Shown piece after piece: positions 8,884-17,835 of a DNA stretch of 64,000 nucleotides; the stretch's first letter is position 1, and each line of letters begins with the position of its first letter. This DNA comes from Maribacter aquivivus (lineage in GTDB: Bacteria; Bacteroidota; Bacteroidia; Flavobacteriales; Flavobacteriaceae), in NCBI RefSeq assembly GCF_900142175.1, contig NZ_FQZX01000003.1, positions 164,089 through 228,088 of the forward strand, read 5' to 3'. Position numbers and translations under genes: made by a program. The notes beneath the pieces are model-generated. The model was not told where the DNA came from. It was given only the letters and a program-made list of their open reading frames with translations, and did not search any database.

Positions 8884-10224
8884 TTAAATAGCAAATGTTT
8901 TTGAAACACTTATACTATACCAAAATGTAAAAATCATTTTTAAAATGATAACTACACTCGTGCAAATGGCAATACCTAGAATACCATAATACTGTATAAA
9001 TACATAATCTAAAATTATGTTTAAGATTAAAGCGACTAGTGATGAATATGCCATAAACGCATTTTTATTGATACTAGTTAAAAAATTAACTACAACCATA
9101 CCGCAAATTGTGAATGGAGTGTGTATCAGAAATATCTTTTGCATGGTAGAAACTATAGTTGAATCTTCAGAGGTGAATTTATTTCTCTCATAAAATAGTT
9201 CAACTAGAAAATCTGAAAATAAAATTCCTACAATTGCACAGATGGTAGAAACTATAAATAAAAGTTTCACCATTTTTAAGTAAGAATTAAAAGCTTTTCG
9301 TTGATTGTCAATAAACATGCTTGAAAATTTGGGTAATAAAACATTGTTTAAGGCCACTACTAGAATACCGATTAAAAATGCAGGAATCTTTTGTCCATAA
9401 TTAATAGCCGCAATTGAACCTACAAGTAATTGGGCAGCAAAATACTGATCAACGACACTATTCATACCTGTTAAAAAACCAGACGAGACTTTCGCAGGTA
9501 CTTGTTTAAGCATTAATTGAACGTTGTCATCTTTTATGTTCGGTTTAGAAATAGAAATAATATTTTTTTGTAAGCAAATAAAAATTAAAAATAGTATGCC
9601 CAATACAGAACCCACTAGTGTACCTATTGCGAGAACATTATAACCTAGTTCTTCTTTGAAAAAAGCAAGAAATAAAATCGTGATTATTGGAATAAAAAAA
9701 CTAGGTAAAGAAGAATAAACAAATTCTCCTTTAATATTCAACATTCCAGATAGAAGAGATGAAATGCCCCATAAAAATATACATGGAGCCAAGAAATAAA
9801 ACTGAGACTTAATCATTGAATAAAAAAGCTCATCATGATTAGGAAAAAGGGTTTCTAAAAAAATATCTGTTATTAGGTATGCAATTAAAACAAATATTGC
9901 TGATGTTACTATGGTAATTAAAAAACCGGTAGCTTGAAATGAAGCAGGATTTTTTCCTCGCTTTAACTCTGCAACATAATTTGGAATAAACACGCCTTTA
10001 AATGCGCCTAAAAAAACATTTTGAATAAAACCAGGTACTAATATAGCAATGAAGAATGTGTCTAATATTAATGAAAGGCCAAAACTAGAAGCAATATAGG
10101 TTTCTTTGAAAAAACCCAAAAATTTACCTAATAATGTAATGCTTGCTACAATAAGTAAATTACGAGCAGTACTATTATTTTTGGAAAAGATGTTTTTTAT
10201 AAACTGTTTTGGATTCAAATTCAA
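8884..10224 (-). CDS. MurJ/MviN-type polysaccharide flippase (Wzx role)
   Basis: This 446-residue integral membrane protein has at least a dozen hydrophobic segments. The N-terminal region (TLLGKFLGFFKETYIASSFG, near residues 30-49) matches the MviN/MurJ start, where a lipid-facing helix is followed by a basic loop, and PGFIQNVFLGAFKGVFIPNY (64-83) is also MurJ-like. MOP-superfamily flippases move undecaprenyl-pyrophosphate-linked glycans across the inner membrane. Its position among glycosyltransferases and next to a Wzy-like gene points to the capsule repeat as cargo, not lipid II. It is shorter than many MurJ proteins (~510). A chromosomal murJ elsewhere would confirm the specialised role. 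Confidence 0.8.
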   Translation of the reverse strand: MNLNPKQFIKNIFSKNNSTARNLLIVASITLLGKFLGFFKETYIASSFGLSLILDTFFIAILVPGFIQNVFLGAFKGVFIPNYVAELKRGKNPASFQATGFLITIVTSAIFVLIAYLITDIFLETLFPNHDELFYSMIKSQFYFLAPCIFLWGISSLLSGMLNIKGEFVYSSLPSFFIPIITILFLAFFKEELGYNVLAIGTLVGSVLGILFLIFICLQKNIISISKPNIKDDNVQLMLKQVPAKVSSGFLTGMNSVVDQYFAAQLLVGSIAAINYGQKIPAFLIGILVVALNNVLLPKFSSMFIDNQRKAFNSYLKMVKLLFIVSTICAIVGILFSDFLVELFYERNKFTSEDSTIVSTMQKIFLIHTPFTICGMVVVNFLTSINKNAFMAYSSLVALILNIILDYVFIQYYGILGIAICTSVVIILKMIFTFWYSISVSKTFAI

Positions 10225-10367
10225 TATTTAATCAATAAATTTTTATTTTTTTGGAATATATTTTAACGGGAGTATTATTTACCATTTAAAACCCTTTAAA
10301 TAACGATTTATTGTAATTATTAAGAAATAACTATCATTTGAAAATTTTGAATTATTCTCTTTAAGTA

Positions 10368-11540
10368 TTATGCTTCTATTGTATTAACCTTAAGGTTAAT
10401 TAAATCTTCTTGTTTAGAAGTTTCCTTTACCTGAATATGTATCCATAATAAAATAAAAAGTGAATAGTTAGATGTGAGAAAATTATGATTTGTCATTAAA
10501 AATAAACTAAGACCTAGCATCATCATTAATAAATGTGGTTTATCATTGAAAACTTTATAACTTTCAAAAAATAGCCAAATCATATATACAAGAAATATTG
10601 TTATCGGGATAATTCCACCTTCACCCCATATTAAGAGATAAGTATTGTGAACACCAACTGGTGGTGCAATACCAGAGCCAAGAAATGATTGATATCCATT
10701 ACCCAATATCGGTTTGTTTTGCAATGCGTCATAATATCTGCTCCATGTATGCCATCTAGAATCTTTGTCAATGCCTTTTGATTTTGATTCATTACCTGTT
10801 AGAGATGCGCTTATCTGTTCCAATCTTGGATTTTTAACGGGAAGAAATTCATTATATATAAGTAGTGAACTAAGTATTCCAAAACCTATTGCTAGCATTT
10901 TAATATTTTTAATACTTAGTTTAATTGATAGTATATTTATTAATATCCATGTGATTACGAATGTTCTTGAAAGTGTAAAAAGACCTAAAAGTGTAAAGGC
11001 TGCTTTACCAACGATTTTATAGACTTTTGGCAATAAAAAAGAGGCTGAGAAGCCCATAAGACAAATAAGACCTCCATTGTTGGGGTCTAAATAAAAACCA
11101 CTATACCTGCCATAATCAGCCTTAGGGTCATTAAATAAAAACATATTTCCTAAAATTGATAATGCTCCAATCATTAAAAACCACCACATTTCAATTTTAC
11201 TAGTTTTTTTTAAAACTTCATAGCCACCCCATATCACAATGAAGTATTTAATTGCGATTACAAGAAAAAATCTAAAATCGGGCATATACTGTTGGTCAAC
11301 TAGACCAGATATTAAAAAGTAGGATAAACCAAGTAGTAACATACCCTTACTATTACCACTTTTGCCATTGATTACAACATATAGGACTAATAAAGCATAA
11401 GATATGTAGCTAATCAAGGATGAAATTGAGCCATTCATATATGTTAAAAGAAAAGCAGGTAAATTCCATAGAAAAAGTCCTAAGATTAAATATCTTAGAA
11501 CTGGTAAACTATTTTTCTCTTTGTCTAAATTACTTGTCAT
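10368..11540 (-). CDS. O-antigen ligase/polymerase-like membrane protein (Wzy role)
   Basis: This 390-residue protein has about ten hydrophobic helices. A long loop near residues 245-290 contains SRWHTWSRYYDALQNKPILGNGYQ, followed by GVHNTYLLIWGEGGIIP at about 298-314. The His-Asn and Glu-Gly pairs in that loop are the conserved features of the O-antigen ligase/Wzy superfamily, whose active site faces the periplasm. With the flippase, the initiating transferase and Wza/Wzc homologues nearby, polymerisation of flipped repeat units is the simplest role. Ligase activity cannot be excluded from sequence. Ten bases separate it from the upstream glycosyltransferase. Confidence 0.75.
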   Translation of the reverse strand: MTSNLDKEKNSLPVLRYLILGLFLWNLPAFLLTYMNGSISSLISYISYALLVLYVVINGKSGNSKGMLLLGLSYFLISGLVDQQYMPDFRFFLVIAIKYFIVIWGGYEVLKKTSKIEMWWFLMIGALSILGNMFLFNDPKADYGRYSGFYLDPNNGGLICLMGFSASFLLPKVYKIVGKAAFTLLGLFTLSRTFVITWILINILSIKLSIKNIKMLAIGFGILSSLLIYNEFLPVKNPRLEQISASLTGNESKSKGIDKDSRWHTWSRYYDALQNKPILGNGYQSFLGSGIAPPVGVHNTYLLIWGEGGIIPITIFLVYMIWLFFESYKVFNDKPHLLMMMLGLSLFLMTNHNFLTSNYSLFILLWIHIQVKETSKQEDLINLKVNTIEA

Positions 11541-11549
11541 TGATAGTAA

Positions 11550-12614
11550 CTATTGGTTAACAGATAAAATTAATTTTTCCCACTTTTCTAAAATAGCGTT
11601 CAATCCATAATTTGAAACAGATTCTGGACCTTTTTTTGCTATTTTAAGTCTAAAATCAAAATCGTTTATTAATAATTCAAGACCTTCTTGCATAGCTTTG
11701 CTATCTTGATCAGTAATTAATAAACCGTTGCTATTGTTTGTAATTAATTCACTCGGACCTGAAGTGCAATTATAAGAAATGCACGCCATTCCGTTAGATA
11801 ATGCTTCCATAAGACCCATTGGTAATCCTTCAAATTTTGAGGGTAGGGCGAAAATTTGGGAATCTTGCATAATCTTATCTATCGCTTTTACGAAACCTAA
11901 AAATTTAACCTGTTTTTGTATTTCTAAATCAAAAGAAATTTTTTGTAATACTTTTAATCCCTTTTCTCCATCACCAGCAATTACTAAGTTCCAATCTTTA
12001 TTTTTTTTAAGTATAGGGGCTGAAATGTGTAAAATTTGATCAAAGCCTTTATTTTGATATCTATTCAAAGAACCTACTACTAATATGTTTTTTTTTCTTT
12101 CTTCGAAAGACTTAATTTCAGTAGGAATTATCAATGGATTAGGCATAATTTCAACATTTGCCTTGAAATTTTCATAATATGGTTTGTCAAATTTTGTAAG
12201 TACTGTAGTTACATCAGCAAATCTATAGAAATACTTTCTAATGATGTCTTTTTTTCTGGTAGAGGGGGCTGTATGATTTGTGTGTTCGGAAATTATTAAC
12301 TTAATTGAATATATTTTACTAACAATTATTGCCGTTAAGTTGTTTGATGGTAAAAATGAAATTAAAATATCTGGTCGTTTTTCTTTTTGTTTGTAATAGG
12401 TGAAAAGATTTTTTATCGAGCGTATTGTTTGATTTTTATTGTTACCACCATGTAGTTTTACACGATTAATATTTGTAGATAGTTCGTAATCCTGTCCTTC
12501 ATGAAAAGTAATTAATTCTACTTCATGATTATTAACAAGACCATTCGCTATTGTTGACATGACGCGTTCTGCACCACCACCAATAAGAGAAGGTATTACG
12601 AAATGTATTTTCAT
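11550..12614 (-). CDS. GT4-family glycosyltransferase, PglJ/PglH-like
   Basis: This 354-residue GT-B enzyme begins with IHFVIPSLIGGGAERVMSTIA, a start common to PglH/PglJ-type N-acetylgalactosaminyltransferases. The donor site LPSKFEGLPMGLMEALSNGMACI, near residues 255-277, has an intact E-x7-E and is followed by NCTSGPSELI, a signature of that subgroup. It is the first gene of the minus-strand glycosyltransferase block, so a promoter should lie in the 145-base divergent gap 12615-12759. GalNAc as donor sugar is a tentative inference. The UDP-sugar epimerases at 17836 and 21330 could supply such a donor. Confidence 0.83.
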   Translation of the reverse strand: MKIHFVIPSLIGGGAERVMSTIANGLVNNHEVELITFHEGQDYELSTNINRVKLHGGNNKNQTIRSIKNLFTYYKQKEKRPDILISFLPSNNLTAIIVSKIYSIKLIISEHTNHTAPSTRKKDIIRKYFYRFADVTTVLTKFDKPYYENFKANVEIMPNPLIIPTEIKSFEERKKNILVVGSLNRYQNKGFDQILHISAPILKKNKDWNLVIAGDGEKGLKVLQKISFDLEIQKQVKFLGFVKAIDKIMQDSQIFALPSKFEGLPMGLMEALSNGMACISYNCTSGPSELITNNSNGLLITDQDSKAMQEGLELLINDFDFRLKIAKKGPESVSNYGLNAILEKWEKLILSVNQ

Positions 12615-12807
12615 TTTGGAATTATAATTTTAAACTGCGAATATAGAACCTACTTTAGGAATATTCCTATAGTAATTGTTTAAACGCATTTTATGGCGAC
12701 AAAATTATATAATGTGATATATTAATCTTACTACTATTTAGTAATTAAAAATAGCTATAGTGTGTTTATGGTTTATAATTAATATTTTCGTTATTTATTT
12801 ATATAAA

Positions 12808-13752
12808 ATGTTGAAAAATTTACTTCCTGTTTTTAATTTAATCGAAGAGGAAATTTATAAATACAAATTTACTGTATTTGTACCTGTATATAATGCAGCG
12901 GAAACCATTAGCTTAGTTTTTGATTCTTTAAATGCTCAAACCTTTAAGGATTTCGAAGTTATTATTATTAATGATGGATCTTCTGATAATTCTCATGAAG
13001 TTATAAATAGTAAATTACCGGATTTGAGTTTTGACCATACTTATATTAATAACATTGTTAATGTAAACAAATTTGGTATATTATTCGAAGCAGTTGAAAA
13101 AGCTAAAGGTGAGTTTTTTATAATTCATGATTCTGATGACCAATGTACATCAAATGCTTTAGAAACATTTTTACGGCAGTATAATTCAATACCCAGCGAA
13201 TTAAAAGACAAGATAAGTGGTGTTACATGTAAATGTAAGAATCAATTTGGAGAGGAAATAGGTGCGAAACTACCAGCAGATCCTTTGTATAGTAATACTT
13301 TCGAAAGTTCAATTAAATATGGTCTGTCTTTTGAGAAATGGGGCTTGGTAAAGACCAGGCTACTTAAGAGTATAAAAATCGATAAGTTTATTGTAGGTAA
13401 AGGAATGATTCCAGAAAGCTTTATTTGGATGATTTTTGCAAAAAATAAGTTTCTAACTAAATATTGTTCTGATGTAATTAGAATTTATTTTGTAGACAAT
13501 CAAAACAGTTTGTCTACATTAAAGTATGATAAAAAAGCTCTTGGAATGGGTTTATATGCCATAATGTTCATGAATTATTTTTATGAGGATTATTTGCTAG
13601 TTTATCCAAAACACTTTATAAAAAGGCTTGTGTCTCTTTTAATGGCAAGCAAATATTTAAAGTACACTTTTAAAGACTATTATCAGAGTATAGATTCTGT
13701 GATATTAAAAATTATATTCTCTGTACTTTGGCCTTTTAAATCTTTCTTATAA
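12808..13752 (+). CDS. GT2-family glycosyltransferase
   Basis: This is a GT-A fold inverting transferase of the GT2 family, 314 residues from ATG 12808. The N-terminal YKFTVFVPVYNAAETISLVFDSL and VIIINDGSSDNS segments bind the nucleotide, and FFIIHDSDDQ carries the metal-binding Asp-x-Asp. A GTG at 12760 would add 16 mostly hydrophobic residues. I prefer the ATG, because GT2 proteins rarely have such an extension and GTG starts are uncommon here. It is alone on the plus strand between two minus-strand blocks, ends at a strong hairpin, and lacks the C-terminal helices of polymerising synthases. It probably adds one sugar to the same polymer. Confidence 0.82.
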   Translation: MLKNLLPVFNLIEEEIYKYKFTVFVPVYNAAETISLVFDSLNAQTFKDFEVIIINDGSSDNSHEVINSKLPDLSFDHTYINNIVNVNKFGILFEAVEKAKGEFFIIHDSDDQCTSNALETFLRQYNSIPSELKDKISGVTCKCKNQFGEEIGAKLPADPLYSNTFESSIKYGLSFEKWGLVKTRLLKSIKIDKFIVGKGMIPESFIWMIFAKNKFLTKYCSDVIRIYFVDNQNSLSTLKYDKKALGMGLYAIMFMNYFYEDYLLVYPKHFIKRLVSLLMASKYLKYTFKDYYQSIDSVILKIIFSVLWPFKSFL

Positions 13753-13788
13753 AAAAATAACCTTGTTAATAATTATATTAACAAGGTT
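13751..13788 (-). terminator. Intrinsic terminator downstream of the lyase-like gene
   Basis: A perfect 12-base inverted repeat (13759-13770 with 13777-13788, loop of six) is followed on the minus strand by a T-rich tail complementary to 13751-13758. It suits transcripts of the minus-strand gene ending at 13821. Plus-strand transcripts of the GT2 gene would meet the same hairpin but a weaker T tail. Confidence 0.8.
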
Positions 13789-13820
13789 AAAAAATCCTTT
13801 TATTGAAATATACTATTAAT

Positions 13821-15800
13821 TTATTTTGAATCTACTTGATTCATATATTCTTCAATATTTTCATAACCGTCACCATCAAAGTCACCTTTGTAACTTTGAT
13901 TTAGATTTCCAAATGTTCTAATTTCCCAAGCATCAGCCATTCCATCATTATCTGAATCATAAGAGTTTGGTCGTGAATTGGAAGGAATATTAGGTAAAAT
14001 CCATTCACTTACTTGGTGCCAGGTTTTTTCAGTTCTATTAGCTACAATATCTAATAGCTTACTGTCATTGGAATCTAAGAATACTTGAACCTCGCCACTG
14101 TTGTCTAAGAATTTATTAGCACCAATATTTCTATCTACAATCATTTCATTATAAGTTTGCTGAGCTGTATTTGGAGTTAATTGGTTTGGGATATTATTAT
14201 GGGCATGTTTCGAATTGGTAAAAAAGGAATCCGAAAGTTTATTTTCTCTTTTGTAAAAATCTACCCAAATACTTGTGTTGTCAGAATTTGCATTAGAATA
14301 ATAATTAAAACCTTCATAACTGTTACCTTCAGTAAAAATAACAGGATACTTGTTTAGACCTAATTCTTGATGAGCATGGCTAACTGTCGAATTACTTGCA
14401 GGTCTACCATGCCAATTGCCAATATGATTAAGGTTTAACTGATAATATGTATTCATCATTTTAGATGGTGAATCATAAATTAAATTATTAATTACTTCAG
14501 CATTACCATTGTAACTTATATTTGGTGTTCGATTTCCTCCAATAATAGCATTATTATTAAAGCTAACGTTATCGACAAAATTTTCAGGATTGTTTGGTTT
14601 GTTAGAGTTTACACCAATTGCAACATTAGTGTGACCATCAGCAAGAAGGCAGTTCTGTATGGTCAAGTTATTTATGCCATTACCCTCCGCAACTACAATT
14701 TCGTCTATGTAAGCACCCACAAGTTTGTCATATGAAAAAGATGCACTACAATTTGATAACATTATATTTTTACCGCCATAAAACAAGAAAGCCCAAGTAT
14801 ATGAATCATCATCTGCAATTCCGTCTATATTTCGTTTGATACCATCCTTATCATAAATTGGTCTACTTCTTAAATATCTAAATATTAAATTTTCGTTATC
14901 ACCATGTCGTCCATCCAGTCTGAAAGAACCACCAGTTAAAGTAATACCTCCTTGTGGTGCCGATTGACCAAATATTGTTTTATTATTTACGCCATACATT
15001 CCATCATAACCAAATTGTGCCTGAGTTCCTCCTACACCTAATTCAATATTACCTGAAATGTTAAAAACGATATAGCCAACATTTTCATTTTGCATTGCCG
15101 GGAATAATCCGCCTTCGTAATATTCATCTTTGCCATTTTCTGCTGGAAAATAGGTTAAAGCTTTATTTCTGTCTAGTGTATTGATTATTGCTAAAGCTTT
15201 TCCTCTTCCTCCTGTAGCATTAGAGCCACCACCATAGGCGCTAGGGAATGCTTTTACAGGTCCGTTATCATTAACTGATATAGTTACAGTTGCTTGTTCT
15301 TCAGTTCTTTCACCAGTTTCCTCATTAACTACTTCTGCAGTATAGGTGAAAGTATCTTCCTCAGGTGCTGGAGTTGTTTCCTCTGGAGTTGTTTCTTCTG
15401 GAGTTGTTTCTTCTGGAGTTGTTTCTTCTGGAGTTGTTTCTTCTGGAGTTGTTTCTTCTGGAGTTGTTTCCTCAGGGCTGGTATCGTCTCCAATTTTATA
15501 AGTTAAAGTGTTGTCATCATTGATAGTTACAAAACCATTAATAGGTGATGATGTCTCTATGATAGTGATATTGCTATTAGAACTTACATTATCATTATTT
15601 AAAACATCCATTAAAATGGTAGTTTGACCTTCGGCCATATAAAAACTATCATTAATTAACAACGCATTTTCAAATTGAGTATCATCGGTAGTAATTACAT
15701 ACTCAGATAATAAATCGGCATCTTTACTGCAGGAAAATAGAAATAAGGTGGCAAAAACTGACAGGGTCAATTTAGTGGAGAAACGAATGAACTTTGACAT
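13821..15800 (-). CDS. Surface lipoprotein of the pectate-lyase (right-handed beta-helix) type
   Basis: The 659-residue protein has a signal peptide with lipobox ending FLFSCSKD, so it is a lipoprotein (Cys near residue 24). A cadherin/Ig-like segment (about 40-180) holds seven PEETT repeats near 107-145. The lyase-like domain follows: the FPSAYGGGSNATGGRG entry motif of pectate-lyase superfamily proteins near 185-200, then many Asn-rich beta-helix turns to about 590. The C terminus, DSDNDGMADAWEIRTFGN then GDFDGDGYENIEEYM, is a calcium-binding thrombospondin-3/dockerin-like segment. Polysaccharide lyase family 1-like cleavage of acidic sugars is the expected role. Inside a capsule locus it could trim or release the acidic polymer made here instead of digesting dietary pectin (inference). 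A terminator lies at its 3' end. Confidence 0.78.
   Translation of the reverse strand: MSKFIRFSTKLTLSVFATLFLFSCSKDADLLSEYVITTDDTQFENALLINDSFYMAEGQTTILMDVLNNDNVSSNSNITIIETSSPINGFVTINDDNTLTYKIGDDTSPEETTPEETTPEETTPEETTPEETTPEETTPEETTPAPEEDTFTYTAEVVNEETGERTEEQATVTISVNDNGPVKAFPSAYGGGSNATGGRGKALAIINTLDRNKALTYFPAENGKDEYYEGGLFPAMQNENVGYIVFNISGNIELGVGGTQAQFGYDGMYGVNNKTIFGQSAPQGGITLTGGSFRLDGRHGDNENLIFRYLRSRPIYDKDGIKRNIDGIADDDSYTWAFLFYGGKNIMLSNCSASFSYDKLVGAYIDEIVVAEGNGINNLTIQNCLLADGHTNVAIGVNSNKPNNPENFVDNVSFNNNAIIGGNRTPNISYNGNAEVINNLIYDSPSKMMNTYYQLNLNHIGNWHGRPASNSTVSHAHQELGLNKYPVIFTEGNSYEGFNYYSNANSDNTSIWVDFYKRENKLSDSFFTNSKHAHNNIPNQLTPNTAQQTYNEMIVDRNIGANKFLDNSGEVQVFLDSNDSKLLDIVANRTEKTWHQVSEWILPNIPSNSRPNSYDSDNDGMADAWEIRTFGNLNQSYKGDFDGDGYENIEEYMNQVDSK
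15370..15474. repeat. Seven tandem 15-bp repeats encoding a PEETT linker
   Basis: Seven copies of a 15-base unit (ggagttgtttcttct on the plus strand) encode Pro-Glu-Glu-Thr-Thr on the minus strand. The outer copies differ by one or two bases; the inner five are identical, which implies recent expansion. Gain or loss of units keeps the frame and only changes linker length. Confidence 0.95.
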
Positions 15801-16174
15801 AAGTAGGTAAATTGCTTTTGAATTAAAAATAATTACTATTTGGGTTACAATAATAATCTAATAATTTAATTGGTCGATGAAATAACTGTTATTTTCGATG
15901 AACTGCATGTATTGTTTTGGGGCACCTGATGTTCAACGTTGTAAATCAATTTTTATTTCTGTAAATTAAATTATTCGATTAAAAGAATTTTAAACATTCA
16001 ATTATTATTTATAACCCTATGGTTACGTTCCTTCTTAGATGATTGGATGTTTTTGATCGATGAACTACACTGTTTTTTTTAAAAAATCGACCAAATACTC
16101 ATTTTCTTAACATCCAGCTAACATTTTTAAGAATTTTTCTAATCCGTTAGCTATTTTTTTTAATTCTAAAAAGT

Positions 16175-16209
16175 GACGCTTGACGCTGAACGCATAGCGC
16201 TTACTGCTT
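16175..16209. repeat. Five degenerate heptamer repeats
   Basis: Five successive 7-base words (gacgctt, gacgctg, aacgcat, agcgctt, actgctt) keep a shared xxcGCTt core. The 7-base period matches the perfect heptamer array at 17773-17830 on the other side of the dehydrogenase gene, although the words differ. Confidence 0.6.
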
Positions 16210-16352
16210 TTTGAAAAACGCTAAACACTTATCGCAGAACAATTCATAATTTGTTCTATAATAACTATTGCTATTCTTGAATTACTATTCTTAGTGCGTA
16301 ATAGATATTGAAGAATATCTACTGTATAGTGGAGAAGATTATAAATTATGTC

Positions 16353-16394
16353 AAAAAAAAGCTTGTAAGAATATCTCTATTCATACAAGCTTTT
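16353..16394 (-). terminator. Intrinsic terminator of the dehydrogenase gene
   Basis: An 11-base stem (16357-16367 with 16384-16394) is continued by an inner GAATA/TATTC stem with a TCTC loop. On the minus strand it is followed by eight T residues (complement of 16353-16360). It stands 20 bases after the stop at 16415, at the end of the nucleotide-sugar block. Confidence 0.85.
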
Positions 16395-16414
16395 AATTTT
16401 TGAATCGAAAAGTT

Positions 16415-17695
16415 TTACAACCTTGCGTCTACGTCTTTCTTAAGAATGCCTTTAACGTCATATAAGACACCTTCTGGCTTAAGTAAACTCTTTAGTTCCA
16501 TTTCTAAAAATTCTTTATGTGCTACCGTTAAAACAATGGCATCGAATTTTTCAGTTGGTAATTCTTTAACGACATCCATTTTATATTCATGAGCAACTTG
16601 TTTTGCAGAAGCCCAAGGATCATAAATAGTAACATCTGTTCCGTAAGATGTTAAATTGCTAATAACATCCACCGCTTTGGTATTTCTAACATCTGGGCAG
16701 TTTTCTTTAAAAGTGATACCTAATACTAGAATTTTACTGCCTTTGATTTTAATATCTCTTTGAACCATTAATTTTATAACCTCTGAGGAAACGTATTTAC
16801 CCATGGTATCGTTCATACGTCTACCTGCTAATATAATTTCTGGATGATAGCCAAATTCTTGTGCTTTTTGAGCAAGGTAATAAGGATCAACACCAATGCA
16901 GTGACCACCGACTAAACCTGGCTTGAAAGGAAGAAAGTTCCATTTGGTACCTGCTGCTTCTAATACATCATGGGTATCGATGCCCATTAAATTAAATATT
17001 TTAGCTAATTCATTAACGAAGGCAATATTAATATCACGTTGCGAATTTTCGATTACTTTGGCAGCTTCAGCTACTTTTATAGTTGGTGCTAAGTGCGTAC
17101 CTGCAGTAATAACAGAGGCATATAGTGCATCAACTTTTTTTCCTACTTCGGGAGTAGAACCTGAAGTTACCTTAAGAATTTTTTCTACAGTATGTTCTTT
17201 GTCTCCCGGATTAATACGTTCTGGAGAGTAACCAGCAAAGAAATCTGTATTATAAACTAAACCGCTTTCTTTTTCTAAAACCGGAATACACTCATCTTCA
17301 GTAACCCCAGGGTATACCGTTGATTCATAAATAACCGTGTCACCTTTCTTTAATACTTTACTTACTGTTTCAGAAGCTTTGTACAGTGGGGTCAAAATAG
17401 GTCTGTTGGTGCTGTCTACAGGAGTTGGTACGGTGACAATATAATAATTACAATCAGCAATATCAGCTAACTGGTTGGTGCAAAATAAGCCAGTTTCCAT
17501 TTTTGGACCATCTTTTTGTACAGCCTGTAAAATATCATCTTCAACCTCAAGAGTACTATCATGACCCTTTCTAAGTTCATTAATACGTTCTGTATTAATG
17601 TCAAAACCTATAACAGGATATTTAGTTGCAAATAATCTAGCAAGTGGCAAGCCTACATAGCCTAAACCAATAATAGCAATTTTAATGTCTTTCAT
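16415..17695 (-). CDS. UDP-sugar 6-dehydrogenase of the WecC/TviB/WbpO group
   Basis: This NAD-dependent dehydrogenase has 426 residues from the ATG at 17695. It starts with KIAIIGLGYVGLPLARLFA (Rossmann motif), has the YSPERINPGDKEHT block of the UDP-HexNAc dehydrogenase group near residue 150, and GLVGGHCIGVDPYYLAQ near 258, which carries the catalytic Cys. TviB/WbpO-type enzymes oxidise UDP-GlcNAc or UDP-GalNAc at C6 to the uronic acid. An upstream ATG at 17761 would add 22 residues not seen in the family, so I chose 17695. With the epimerase at 17836 it forms the TviB-TviC pair that makes UDP-GalNAcA (family knowledge). The exact substrate (GlcNAc or ManNAc) is uncertain. A perfect heptamer array lies in its leader. 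Confidence 0.85.
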   Translation of the reverse strand: MKDIKIAIIGLGYVGLPLARLFATKYPVIGFDINTERINELRKGHDSTLEVEDDILQAVQKDGPKMETGLFCTNQLADIADCNYYIVTVPTPVDSTNRPILTPLYKASETVSKVLKKGDTVIYESTVYPGVTEDECIPVLEKESGLVYNTDFFAGYSPERINPGDKEHTVEKILKVTSGSTPEVGKKVDALYASVITAGTHLAPTIKVAEAAKVIENSQRDINIAFVNELAKIFNLMGIDTHDVLEAAGTKWNFLPFKPGLVGGHCIGVDPYYLAQKAQEFGYHPEIILAGRRMNDTMGKYVSSEVIKLMVQRDIKIKGSKILVLGITFKENCPDVRNTKAVDVISNLTSYGTDVTIYDPWASAKQVAHEYKMDVVKELPTEKFDAIVLTVAHKEFLEMELKSLLKPEGVLYDVKGILKKDVDARL

Positions 17696-17772
17696 AATCT
17701 TAATACTACGGTTATTTTTACTAACCTTAAATTTATCAGAAAGGTTGCGATAAGCAACCATTGTTTATATTT

Positions 17773-17830
17773 TAACTCCTAACTCCTAACTCCTAACTCC
17801 TAACTCCTAACTCCTAACTCCTAACTCCTA
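17773..17830. repeat. Perfect heptanucleotide tandem repeat, (TAACTCC) x 8
   Basis: Eight identical copies of TAACTCC plus two bases fill 58 bases between the epimerase stop (17836) and the dehydrogenase start (17695). On the minus-strand transcript each unit reads GGAGTTA. Perfect identity suggests slipped-strand expansion; copy number probably varies between strains. Confidence 0.97.
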
Positions 17831-17835
17831 GAATA

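Larger units (their letters stand above)
15801..16414. other. 614-base intergenic region with short repeats
   Basis: No gene is supported here. It should hold the promoter of the lyase gene (minus strand), but I see no clear TAnnTTTG box. A 13-base direct repeat TCGATGAACTRCA occurs at 15895-15907 and 16057-16069, with a shorter copy at 15874-15881. Degenerate heptamers lie at 16175-16209, and the terminator of the downstream dehydrogenase gene at 16353-16394. Confidence 0.6.

Noticed and set aside
12760..12807. GTG start for the GT2 glycosyltransferase
   Set aside because: It would add a short hydrophobic stretch not typical of the family; an ATG at 12808 fits better.
15294..15506. Plus-strand reading frame with a repeated Cys-Phe-Trp-Ser pattern
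   Set aside because: It is the antisense of the PEETT repeats of the lyase lipoprotein; the pattern comes only from the 15-base tandem repeat.
17696..17761. Upstream ATG for the UDP-sugar dehydrogenase (22 extra residues)
   Set aside because: The extension is basic and precedes a standard Rossmann start; family members begin at the later Met, so 17695 was chosen.
17773..17830. CRISPR-like array
   Set aside because: The repeats are 7 bases and contiguous with no spacers, and no cas genes are present.
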